7,396 nucleotides of DNA from Gemmatimonadota bacterium (GTDB lineage: Bacteria > Gemmatimonadota > Gemmatimonadetes > Gemmatimonadales > Gemmatimonadaceae): the NCBI GenBank assembly GCA_003131365.1, contig PKVB01000044.1, positions 7,709 to 15,104 of the forward strand, written 5' to 3'. Of the stretch, positions 1-6,290 are shown piece by piece. The position numbers and the translations under genes are program-made. The first letter of the stretch is position 1; each line of letters opens with the position of its first letter. The notes beneath the pieces are model-generated. The model made no database searches and was not told the DNA's origin. It was given only the letters and a program-made list of their open reading frames with translations.

Positions 1-527
1 CTCTGGACCGTCACGCCGGGCACGGTAGCATCCAGCGCCTTGAGCACGCTTGCCTGGGTCTGCCTCTTTGCGTCTTCCATGTTGGCGCTCGAAACCGCGC
101 CGGTGATGTCTGCTCGCCGCTGCTCGGTGTAGGCGGTGACAACCACCTCTTCGAGGTACGTGACGTTTGTCATGGTGACGTCGACCGTCCTCCGTCCGGC
201 GACCAACGCCGTGAAGGGCTTGCTTCCCACGTGGACAAAAGTCAAAGTCGCATCGGTCGGAGCCGTGAGATGATAAACCCCGTTCGCGTCCGTAACGGCG
301 CGGATATCGGTCCCCTGCACCCGCACCAGGACGCCGGGGATTGCAGCGCCCGCCCCGTTCGTAACGGTTCCGGACATCGGTACTTCCTGACCGAATGCAG
401 TGCCAGCGAATGCAACCGCGAACAACAGACTCATCCCCACCGCGCCAAGCCACCGTGAGCGGCTATGCAGGAATGAATGCTTTCCTACCAATACTTTCTC
501 CATGAGCAATCCTCCAGGTAACTGCAT
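1..527 (-). CDS. SusC/RagA-type TonB-dependent outer-membrane transporter, N-terminal part (runs off the left edge)
   Basis: About 175 residues of what is normally a protein of about 1000 residues are present. A long basic n-region (HSRSRW) is followed by a hydrophobic core and a likely signal-peptidase site near AFG/QE (residues 44-48). A carboxypeptidase-regulatory-like beta domain spans about residues 49-121 (SGTVTNGAGAAIPGVLV, TDANGVYHL). The SusC/RagA linker EEVVVTAYTEQRRADITGAV (126-145) follows, and then the start of the plug domain (SVLKALDATVPGVTV). In this family the barrel imports large nutrients, usually glycans or peptides, across the outer membrane with TonB energy. The substrate cannot be told here, and no SusD partner is visible because it would lie beyond the left edge. 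Two in-frame ATG codons (527 and 503) each have a good ribosome binding site. I chose 527 for its stronger AGGAGG. The gene sits 38 bases downstream of the deacetylase remnant and may be co-transcribed with it. Confidence 0.9.
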   Translation of the reverse strand, partial: MQLPGGLLMEKVLVGKHSFLHSRSRWLGAVGMSLLFAVAFAGTAFGQEVPMSGTVTNGAGAAIPGVLVRVQGTDIRAVTDANGVYHLTAPTDATLTFVHVGSKPFTALVAGRRTVDVTMTNVTYLEEVVVTAYTEQRRADITGAVSSANMEDAKRQTQASVLKALDATVPGVTVQ

Positions 528-538
528 GAGACTCCTCC
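511..538 (-). promoter_or_regulatory. Two tandem ribosome binding sites for the transporter
   Basis: Reading the minus strand, AGGAGG (about 539-534) lies 6 bases before an ATG at 527. A second GGAGG (515-511) lies 7 bases before an in-frame ATG at 503. The two starts differ by eight residues (MQLPGGLL), and the second Shine-Dalgarno codes for part of that stretch. Either start leaves the signal peptide intact. Which one is used cannot be decided from sequence. Confidence 0.6.
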
Positions 539-565
539 TAGTAACGCACGTACGTCCTACGTCCT

Positions 566-976
566 TCACCCTTCCGGTCTTCGCATAGAGTTCAAGCCTT
601 GCATGGCGATCAGCCGTCGATAGGTCAGGAGCTGGATGTTGCGGGTCTTGAGCGCGTCCCTGAATCGCGGCGACATGAGCGCATCCAATTCTCCCTGACG
701 ATTCTTGCTCATGTCGGGAAGCGGGCCGGACGTATTCATGTCCACCTTCGGCGGAGGGGGAAAAATATCCGTCTGCGTCACAACGAGCGACGGAACGGCT
801 GTGCGACCGAGAGCCATGTTCACGCTGTGACTCATCCCGGCATCGTCACTGCGGATGATCAGGTAGACCTGTTCGGGACTGGCGGGATGCCTCGATGTCT
901 CGCGCTGACCGGTAACGTCGGTCGGCGTGACGGACAACAGCGGGCCACATAGCAGAAGGGCCAACGAACGAAGCAA
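566..976 (-). pseudogene. Secreted ChbG/YdjC-like polysaccharide deacetylase, internally deleted remnant
   Basis: The open frame codes for 136 residues, against roughly 250-320 for ChbG/YdjC-like deacetylases. It begins at a TTG with GGAGGT 9 bases upstream. A signal peptide (MLRSLALLLCGPLLSV) is followed by the family's N-terminal strand with the paired metal-binding aspartates, VYLIIRSDDAGMSHSVNMA (residues 37-55, DD at 44-45). The text then jumps to LGRTAVPSLV (56-65), which in intact relatives lies well past the conserved GxHxxL region. It jumps again near residues 66-78 to a typical family C-terminus, DMNTSGPLPDMSKNRQGELDA (about 79-99), ending with a YRRLIAMQGL segment. The only histidines are at 30 and 50, so the usual histidine metal ligands are gone and deacetylase activity is unlikely. 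The frame has no stop or frameshift, so it may still make a small secreted protein. Family identity comes from motif recall without alignment; the gap boundaries are approximate. Confidence 0.7.
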
Positions 977-1033
977 ATGCGTACGACCTCCCGGGGACGG
1001 GCCAGGTAAGTCCCACCTACACGCCGCCTAGTC

Positions 1034-1061
1034 CGAGTCGCTCAGCACTGCTGAGCACTCG
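1034..1061. repeat. Strong dyad / hairpin upstream of the deacetylase remnant
   Basis: A perfect 8-base-arm palindrome with one central base, GCTCAGCACTGCTGAGC (1040-1056), is flanked by CGAGT (1034-1038) and ACTCG (1057-1061). The arms therefore extend to 13 pairs with a single bulged C at 1039. It falls a few bases downstream of the transcription start predicted from the minus-strand promoter candidate at 1073-1101. It could be an operator, or a 5'-end hairpin that stabilises or attenuates the transcript. There is no T-run on either side, so it does not look like an intrinsic terminator. Confidence 0.6.
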
Positions 1062-1072
1062 AAAGACACCCT

Positions 1073-1101
1073 GTATTAATTCCCGGGGTTGGAGTTGTCA
1101 A
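1073..1101 (-). promoter_or_regulatory. Sigma-70-like promoter candidate for the deacetylase remnant and transporter
   Basis: On the minus strand a perfect TTGACA (1101-1096) is followed by a 17-base spacer and TAATAC (1078-1073), a poor match to TATAAT. This would start transcription near 1066, giving a leader of about 90 bases before the TTG start at 976 and placing the 1034-1061 dyad at the 5' end of the RNA. A second TTGACT overlaps just upstream (1106-1101). The spacing is ideal but the -10 element is weak, and promoter consensus in this lineage is unknown. Confidence 0.35.
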
Positions 1102-1170
1102 GTCAAGGTTTCGGTAGGGGTCGACCGGCTGGCGGACTTGCCAGATTTGCTGTGGGCCGACGGGACCGGT

Positions 1171-1218
1171 GCCTCGAGCTTTGTCCTATTCACTGCCTCG
1201 ACCCTTGTCCTATTCATA
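1171..1218. repeat. 24-base tandem duplication directly before the acetyltransferase gene
   Basis: Two adjacent 24-base units (1171-1194 and 1195-1218) share GCCTCGA and TTGTCCTATTCA and agree at about 20 or 21 of 24 positions. The second unit runs into TATAGT (1217-1222), which abuts the ATG at 1223. The pair could be a doubled regulator site or a recent slippage duplication. No Shine-Dalgarno is present here. Confidence 0.6.
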
Positions 1219-1222
1219 TAGT

Positions 1223-1759
1223 ATGGGCGTGGTGCACTCATTCTCCATCCGCCGCTGCACGGTCGATGATGCCGCGACGATGGCATCGCTCGGCGCGCGA
1301 CTGTTCGCGGAGAGCTACGGGGAGACACATCCAGAGCCCGAGCTGAGTCGCTATCTGTCGAGATCCTTTTCGGTCGACGGCATTCGTGAAGCGATCGCCG
1401 ACTGCGGTGTCACCATGCTGATAGTGGAAGATCCCGGTGGAAGCGCGATCGCGTACGCGTATCTCCGCTCGAGTGCCGAACCTCCTTCAGGCGTTGCCGG
1501 GGAACGCGCGTTCGAGATCGTCCGATTCTATGTCGACGGCGTGGCCCAGGGGCGCGGAGTCGGCGCGGCACTCATGAAGGAGTGTTTCAAGGACGCGAAG
1601 AATCGCGGGGCCGATGTGGTCTGGCTCCAGGTCTGGAAGGAAGCGCCCTGGGCGGTCGGGTTCTACGCGTGGATGGGATTCTCCGTCGTCGGCTCAGCTC
1701 CCTTCTACTTTGGGGATCAGGTCGGCGACGACCACATCATGGCGAAGTCACTCCGATAG
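1223..1759 (+). CDS. GNAT-family N-acetyltransferase, PaiA-like
   Basis: The 178-residue protein covers one GNAT domain, a normal length for a stand-alone member. GNAT enzymes transfer acetyl from acetyl-CoA to an amine. The N-terminal strand SFSIRRCTVDDAATMASL is typical of the fold. Strand beta4 FEIVRFYVD (about 97-105) leads into the acetyl-CoA pyrophosphate loop QGRGVGAAL (about 109-117). The C-terminal part, VWLQVWKEAPWAVGFYAWMGF (split here as positions 133-153), and the ending GDDHIMAKSL resemble the PaiA polyamine-acetyltransferase group. Substrate cannot be assigned from that resemblance. The frame extends upstream to a GTG at 1169, but that part is built from the 24-base duplication and does not look like a GNAT N-terminus. 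I chose ATG 1223; GTG 1229 or 1232 are possible. There is no Shine-Dalgarno and TATAGT touches the start, so a very short or absent leader is possible. The gene stands alone. Confidence 0.85.
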   Translation: MGVVHSFSIRRCTVDDAATMASLGARLFAESYGETHPEPELSRYLSRSFSVDGIREAIADCGVTMLIVEDPGGSAIAYAYLRSSAEPPSGVAGERAFEIVRFYVDGVAQGRGVGAALMKECFKDAKNRGADVVWLQVWKEAPWAVGFYAWMGFSVVGSAPFYFGDQVGDDHIMAKSLR

Positions 1760-1771
1760 GGAGCAGGTAAC

Positions 1772-1804
1772 TGACGATCTTTTTGTTTCAACAAAGAATC
1801 GTCA
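1772..1804. other. Long hairpin after the acetyltransferase gene
   Basis: TGACGAT (1772-1778) pairs perfectly with ATCGTCA (1798-1804). Inside that, TTTTTGT (1780-1786) pairs with ACAAAGA (1791-1797) with one G-U pair. This gives 14 pairs, one bulged C (1779) and a TTCA loop. The hairpin lies 12 bases after the acetyltransferase stop. On the plus strand it is followed by AAAAAGG and not by Ts, so it is not a classic intrinsic terminator. It may protect the mRNA 3' end or act as part of the leader of the next gene. Confidence 0.6.
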
Positions 1805-1811
1805 AAAAGGC

Positions 1812-1849
1812 GTGACTGCGGTCGCGAGAGAACAGTCACTTGAGAGTGA
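1812..1849 (+). promoter_or_regulatory. Two mutually exclusive hairpins over the start of the membrane-protein gene
   Basis: GTGACTG (1812-1818) can pair with CAGTCAC (1833-1839), leaving the purine-rich GAGAG (1826-1830) in a 14-base loop just before the TTG at 1840. Alternatively TCACT (1836-1840) can pair with AGTGA (1845-1849) around a TGAG loop, which would bury both candidate starts, TTG 1840 and GTG 1846. The two cannot form together. The 7-base arms are perfect, the 5-base arms are short, and both could be chance. Confidence 0.35.
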
Positions 1850-2559
1850 AGATTTCCCTCCAGCCCAGGAAGTGGCGCCGCTCGGTCCCCCGCGCGTGGA
1901 AGCAGACTCAACTCCTCCAGCCCGCGAAGATTGCCGGCTGCGTGACGATCTCCGCGCTCAACATCCTCTGGCATGGACACGGTATACTCAGGTCGTCCCC
2001 GCCGGTTCTGCGCTTCGTCATCGTTGGCGTCGTCTGCTACGTGGTGACGACGACCGCGGAGTTTCTCTGGTTCCTTTACAGTGGCCCGAGCTTCACCGGC
2101 TTCGAATCACCGACGGCCGCGAAGGGCGCGACTACACCACCTTCGACTGATCCTCTCGTCGAACAGTTGAAGGAGCTGCCGCCCGCGGAGCTGCGCGAAG
2201 AGGTGCTTCAGCTAGCGCAAGAGATGAAATCGTTCGAGGCCGTCAGCGATCGCGAGTTCGTCGCCACCCTCGCCGGCGCCAAGCCGCTAAGTGTCGACAC
2301 GGAAGCGGAGCGCGACGAGATGCTGGACCAGCAGAGCGCCGAACTGGTGGAGCACAACCTGCGCACGTGGCGGGCATACAAGGAGAGGTTCTACCGGCCG
2401 GCGCGCGCCTTCCGTGACGAGCTTCGCAAGCGGCTTGGGATTCGCAACGTCAACAGCGAGCCGAAGATTCCGGCGCTGGATCGGGCCGCGCTCACGGGTG
2501 CGAAGCCCATCGCCCAGGCGGCGGATTACCTGGCAGGGCTGGCGCGCCGACTGAAGTAA
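1840..2559 (+). CDS. Hypothetical single-pass membrane protein with a charged helical C-terminal domain
   Basis: I do not recognise this 239-residue protein. The N-terminus is very basic (PRKWRRSVPRAWK, 9-21). One clear membrane segment, VLRFVIVGVVCYVVTTTAEF (56-75), continues into LWFLY, and a Gly/Ser/Thr/Pro-rich linker covers about 81-103. From about 105 to the end the protein is charged and likely helical (LVEQLKELPPAELREEVLQL; then TEAERDEMLDQQSAELVEHN around 154-173). It closes with a lysine/arginine-rich tail. Codons have high third-position GC throughout, which supports a real gene. By the positive-inside rule the basic N-terminus is cytoplasmic and the helical domain outside, but the C-terminal domain is also basic, so topology is open. 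The start is uncertain: TTG 1840 follows a weak GAGAG, GTG 1846 is close by, and there is no in-frame ATG until residue 129. It lies 80 bases after the acetyltransferase and converges on the CHASE3 gene. Confidence 0.7.
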   Translation: MRVKISLQPRKWRRSVPRAWKQTQLLQPAKIAGCVTISALNILWHGHGILRSSPPVLRFVIVGVVCYVVTTTAEFLWFLYSGPSFTGFESPTAAKGATTPPSTDPLVEQLKELPPAELREEVLQLAQEMKSFEAVSDREFVATLAGAKPLSVDTEAERDEMLDQQSAELVEHNLRTWRAYKERFYRPARAFRDELRKRLGIRNVNSEPKIPALDRAALTGAKPIAQAADYLAGLARRLK

Positions 2560-2582
2560 CCCTTAGCTCCGCGGCAAAGGGA

Positions 2583-3389
2583 TCAGCCCTTTTGGGGCTC
2601 CTCGAGCGCCACCTGGAGCTGCGATAGAGCTTCCGGCGAAATTCCGTGCGTCGACGAGATGCCGAACTTCCGGCGCAAATACTCCTCGAAGCTTATCCAC
2701 TCGCCCTCGTATTCGACCGATCTCGTCCACGCGCACAGCGTCACGAGATTCCGATAGTGTTCCGCGCCTCGCGCAATGACCAGGAGCGCGATCAGCATCA
2801 GGGCGAGCGCCACGGCGAGACCCAGAGAGATCATGTCCCCGCGACGCAGTTCCGCCACGAGCGACTGTTGCCGGTCCCGCAGAAGGCTCGCCTCGTCGGC
2901 TGTCATCGACTGGAGACCCGACCGGATCGAGGTCATCACTCTGTCGCTTTTATTGTTTCTTACGATGCTTACAGCCAAGTCATGCTTGCCTGCGCGCTCC
3001 AGTTTGATCGCCGAATCCAGCTCGGTCAGCTTGGCACGCGAAAGCGAGTCGATTATCAACAGGCGCCGCAGCTGCCCCGGATTGTCCGCCATCAGATGCC
3101 GCAGGTTCAGGAGGCGGGTGCGGATCTCGTTCGTTGCAACCGAATACGGGGCAAGGAAACCAGGCTGGCCGGTCAGGAGGTATCCCCTCTCTCCCGACTC
3201 CGCCTCGCTCATCCGCGCTTCGACTGTGGCAAGCTCGCGTTGGTTTTCGAGCGAGCCACTCACCCACTCGAACGACTCGACTGCCGCAGTTCCATCCCGC
3301 CACTCGAGCAGAAGGAGGGCGCACATGACGAGCGCGGTCGATGCCAATCCGAAAGACAGGAGAATCGGTCGGCTATGGGGAATCTTCAT
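2583..3389 (-). CDS. CHASE3-domain membrane sensor protein without a recognisable output domain
   Basis: The 268-residue protein has TM1 at about 8-29 (ILLSFGLASTALVMCALLLL), an extracytoplasmic helical domain at about 35-182 and TM2 at about 187-207 (ISLGLAVALALMLIALLVIA). The middle domain carries CHASE3 hallmarks, especially ARMSEAESGERGYLLTGQ (58-75), where the SGERGYLLTG signature is clear. CHASE3 domains sense unidentified signals for histidine kinases, cyclases and chemoreceptors, but here only about 60 cytoplasmic residues follow TM2. Those residues (LVTLCAWTRSVEYEGEWISF, 215-234, through EEYLRRKFG and THGISP at 247-252) resemble a short tail seen after receiver or PAS domains in other signalling proteins, which commonly reads CxWCKKIR...W...E.YI...HGICP. 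The protein may therefore pass its signal to a partner. Start ATG 3389 has AAGG 7 bases upstream. It is divergent from ppc, with a 100-base gap. Confidence 0.85.
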   Translation of the reverse strand: MKIPHSRPILLSFGLASTALVMCALLLLEWRDGTAAVESFEWVSGSLENQRELATVEARMSEAESGERGYLLTGQPGFLAPYSVATNEIRTRLLNLRHLMADNPGQLRRLLIIDSLSRAKLTELDSAIKLERAGKHDLAVSIVRNNKSDRVMTSIRSGLQSMTADEASLLRDRQQSLVAELRRGDMISLGLAVALALMLIALLVIARGAEHYRNLVTLCAWTRSVEYEGEWISFEEYLRRKFGISSTHGISPEALSQLQVALEEPQKG

Positions 3390-3489
3390 TTTTGAGCCTT
3401 GGGGCGAGCGTAGCGGGACGGTCCACTGCTATTACAGGACGATTCAGTAACGGGCCTGGTATCCAAAATTCGGGTAGATTGATCGCTCG

Positions 3490-6279
3490 ATGGAAAGCCA
3501 TGCCCTGGCGGCGCCAACCCGTAAAGAAGACCTCCCACTCCACGACGATGTTCGGTGGCTTGCCGGCGCGCTCGGGCGGGTCATCAGGAGGCTCGAGGGC
3601 GACGAGGCGTTCACGACAGTCGAGCGCCTGCGCGTCGCGACGCGGGCCCGGCGGCACGGCGCGTCAGACGCACCCACCCTGGAGCAACTGCTAAAGCTGA
3701 TCGACGGATTCAGCGTCGCGCAATGCGCGATGGCGGCGCGCGCATTCACGCTCTTTTTCCTGCTGATCAACACCGCCGAGCAAACGCACCGCGTCCGGCG
3801 CCGCAATTCGTATCTGGGCAAGGGCGTCACCGATCCCCAGCCCGCATCGGCGCGCTGGACAATGCGCGAGCTGCGCAACCTGGGCGCGAGCGCCGAGGCA
3901 ATCGAGCGGGCGATGCTCAACCTGGATATCCGCCCCGTGCTGACCGCGCACCCCACCGAATCCACACGCCGCACTCTGCTCGGTCTCCAGGCACGGGTCG
4001 CCGACGGCCTTCTCGCGCGTGAATCCGCGCCGCCGGACGAGGTCAGGCTAATCGAGCAGTCGCTGGAGGGGGAAGTGGAGCTGCTCTGGCTGACGAGCGA
4101 GGTCCGGCAGGACCGCCCCACTGTTCTAGACGAGGTGAGCTCGGCGCTCTGGTATCTGGAAACGCGACTTCTCGAGGCGGACGCGTACGTGCATTCGACG
4201 CTCGCGCTTGCGTTCGAGGACGAATTCGCCCGTTCGGCCGACGCGTTCAGGCTCACGGTTCCGCTGCGATTTGGAACGTGGGTCGGCGGGGATCGCGACG
4301 GGAATCCGTACGTCACACCGGAGATCACGATTGCAACCGCGCGCCGGGCGAGCCACGTGATACTCGGGCGTTATCGCGACACGCTGGAAGATCTCACGCG
4401 GCGGCTGTCGCTATCGTCGTCGATCGTGCCGCCACTCGATGCCCTCATCAAGTCGCTCGAGAAGGACCAGAAGCTGCTGCCTTTAATCTGGAACAAGAAC
4501 AGAAAGCGCAACGCAGACGAGCCGCTGCGGCTCAAACTGAGCTTCATGTCAGCGCGGATCGAGGCGACGCGCCGGCTGGTCGCATCGCGAGACGCCGCGC
4601 GACCGCGAAAGGAGCCGGCGGCGTATCCCGATGTCGCCGCGTTCGAGGTGGATCTGCAGCTCGTGCGCAAATTTCTCCTGCGCGCGGGCGCGGAGCAGGC
4701 GTGCCGCACGACGGTCGATCCGTTGTATGCGGCCGTGCGCGCGCACGGCTTTCACGGCTTCATGATGGATGTCCGCAATCATTCCGACGTTCATGCCGCC
4801 GCGGTCAAAGAGATTCTCTCACGGAAAGACGGTGATGTGGATGGAGAGCGGCTTCGCTCCGCGCTTCTCGCGAGAAAGCCGATTCTAGGCAGGAACCGGA
4901 AGATCTCCGACGCGACGCGCCAGGCGATGGATACGATGGCAGCGATCCGGACGATCCAGGACGAAGCAGGGGAGCCGGCCGCTTGCACGTACATCGTTTC
5001 GATGACGCGGTCCGCCGAAGACCTGCTAAAGGTGATGGTACTCGCCCGGGAGGCGGGGCTGATGAATCTCACTGGCGCGAAGCCGGCGTCCCGTCTCGAC
5101 ATAGTACCTCTGTTCGAGACGGTCGACGATCTGGAGCGCGCTCCGGAAGTGATGCGCTCACTGTTCGACGACCCCGTTTATTCCCGGCAGCTCGAAGCGC
5201 GGGGACGGAAGCAGGAGGTAATGATCGGCTACTCCGATTCGGGCAAGGATGCCGGCATGATGGCGTCGTCGTGGGGATTGTATCGCGCCCAGGAGTCTCT
5301 GGCCGAGGTGTTCGACGAGGCCGGAGTGGAGCTTCGTCTTTTCCATGGCCGCGGCGGGAGCGTCGGGCGCGGTGGCGGGTCGCCCGTCTATCGGGCCCTC
5401 GCCGCGCTTCCTCCGGGAACTACGAAGGGCCGCATCAAGATCACCGAGCAGGGCGAGATCATCTCCCAGCAGTTCGGTCTGGTGCCAGTAGCGGAGCGCA
5501 CGCTGGAGGTGACCGCGGCGGGAGTGCTGCTGCACGAGTTCAGCGACTGGCGAAAGAAAGTCGGAGTAAAGGAGGTCGAAGATTTTCGAGAGGTGATGGA
5601 TAGAGTGTCTGCTCGCTCCCGTGATGTCTATCACCGGCTCGTCTACGACGACGACGCGCTGTTTCAGCTCTTTCGCATGGCGACGCCGATCGACGAGCTG
5701 GCAAATGCCCGGTTTGGCTCTCGTCCCGCGTACCGTCCGGGCGCCGCGGCGGGGATCGAAGGTATTCGCGCCATCCCGTGGGGATTCGGCTGGACGCAGA
5801 TTCGCCTCATGCTCACCGGTTGGCTCGGTGCCGGAACCGCGCTCGGCGACGAGGTGGCTTCGCGCGCGGGCTTGCGCCGAATCCAGCGGATGGCGGAGAG
5901 CTGGCCGTTTATGGACGACCTGCTGGGAAAGGCGGAGATGGTTTGCGCGAAGACCGATGTCGAGATCGCGAGCGCCTACGTGCGGCACCTGGGCGGCGAC
6001 CGCAAGCTGGTCGAATCACTGATCGGCGAGTATCAGCGCGCCGTCGAGGCGCTGCTTCTCATTCGGGGGCATCGTCAGCTTCTCGAAGACGCTCCGGTGC
6101 TGCAGTCGGCCATCACGCTCAGGAATCCTTACGTCGATCCGCTTTCGCTCCTGCAGATATCGCTTCTGCGCAGAAAGCGCACGGGCGTGGCGAAAAGCGA
6201 GCGCGAAAGGGAAGCAATAGACGATGCGCTCGCTACCACACTGAGTGGGATCGCTCAGGGGCTGCGAAACACGGGCTAG
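3490..6279 (+). CDS. ppc: Phosphoenolpyruvate carboxylase
   Basis: This cytoplasmic enzyme joins phosphoenolpyruvate and bicarbonate to give oxaloacetate and phosphate, refilling the TCA cycle. The 929-residue protein is full length (E. coli has 883). The first signature VLTAHPTE (150-157) carries the catalytic His154. Other conserved blocks are GGDRDGNPYVTPE (266-278), EVMIGYSDSGKDAG (576-589, with the catalytic-site lysine) and the mobile loop FHGRGGSVGRGGG (618-630). KGRIKITEQGEII (646-658) follows. The protein ends in the invariant RNTG. Counterparts of the E. coli aspartate-inhibition residues are present: K821 (in CAKTD), R878 (in LRNPYVDP) and N927, so feedback control by aspartate or malate is plausible. 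ATG 3490 is the only reasonable start because a stop lies just upstream (TAG 3475-3477). Its Shine-Dalgarno is weak. It is divergent from the CHASE3 gene and ends 11 bases from the convergent PPK2 gene. Confidence 0.98.
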   Translation: MESHALAAPTRKEDLPLHDDVRWLAGALGRVIRRLEGDEAFTTVERLRVATRARRHGASDAPTLEQLLKLIDGFSVAQCAMAARAFTLFFLLINTAEQTHRVRRRNSYLGKGVTDPQPASARWTMRELRNLGASAEAIERAMLNLDIRPVLTAHPTESTRRTLLGLQARVADGLLARESAPPDEVRLIEQSLEGEVELLWLTSEVRQDRPTVLDEVSSALWYLETRLLEADAYVHSTLALAFEDEFARSADAFRLTVPLRFGTWVGGDRDGNPYVTPEITIATARRASHVILGRYRDTLEDLTRRLSLSSSIVPPLDALIKSLEKDQKLLPLIWNKNRKRNADEPLRLKLSFMSARIEATRRLVASRDAARPRKEPAAYPDVAAFEVDLQLVRKFLLRAGAEQACRTTVDPLYAAVRAHGFHGFMMDVRNHSDVHAAAVKEILSRKDGDVDGERLRSALLARKPILGRNRKISDATRQAMDTMAAIRTIQDEAGEPAACTYIVSMTRSAEDLLKVMVLAREAGLMNLTGAKPASRLDIVPLFETVDDLERAPEVMRSLFDDPVYSRQLEARGRKQEVMIGYSDSGKDAGMMASSWGLYRAQESLAEVFDEAGVELRLFHGRGGSVGRGGGSPVYRALAALPPGTTKGRIKITEQGEIISQQFGLVPVAERTLEVTAAGVLLHEFSDWRKKVGVKEVEDFREVMDRVSARSRDVYHRLVYDDDALFQLFRMATPIDELANARFGSRPAYRPGAAAGIEGIRAIPWGFGWTQIRLMLTGWLGAGTALGDEVASRAGLRRIQRMAESWPFMDDLLGKAEMVCAKTDVEIASAYVRHLGGDRKLVESLIGEYQRAVEALLLIRGHRQLLEDAPVLQSAITLRNPYVDPLSLLQISLLRRKRTGVAKSEREREAIDDALATTLSGIAQGLRNTG

Positions 6280-6290
6280 CTGCTCCTCTA

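Noticed and set aside
599..952. Plus-strand open frame across the deacetylase remnant
   Set aside because: The minus strand has a signal peptide, Shine-Dalgarno and family motifs, and the plus frame has none.
1169..1222. Upstream extension of the acetyltransferase to GTG 1169
   Set aside because: The added residues only translate the 24-base tandem duplication (PRALSYSLPRPLSYS) and precede the normal GNAT N-terminus.
1772..1804. Intrinsic terminator for the acetyltransferase gene
   Set aside because: The stem is good but is followed by a run of As on the plus strand, and the T-run lies inside the left arm.
2560..2599. Possible bidirectional terminator between the convergent membrane-protein and CHASE3 genes
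   Set aside because: The stems are only five pairs each (CCCTT/AAGGG, and AGCCC/GGGCT inside the CHASE3 stop region) and neither is followed by a T-run.
2646..3395. Open frame of about 249 residues on the plus strand opposite the CHASE3 gene
   Set aside because: It is antisense to a clear CHASE3 protein, has no recognisable motif, and mirrors the GC-rich codon pattern of the real gene.
3390..3489. Promoters in the divergent CHASE3/ppc gap
   Set aside because: TTACAG (3432) and TAGATT (3475) have no partner at acceptable spacing, so no promoter could be supported.
3444..4328. Open frame of about 294 residues on the minus strand within ppc
   Set aside because: It is Ser/Arg-rich low-complexity text antisense to conserved PEP carboxylase motifs and so is a shadow frame.
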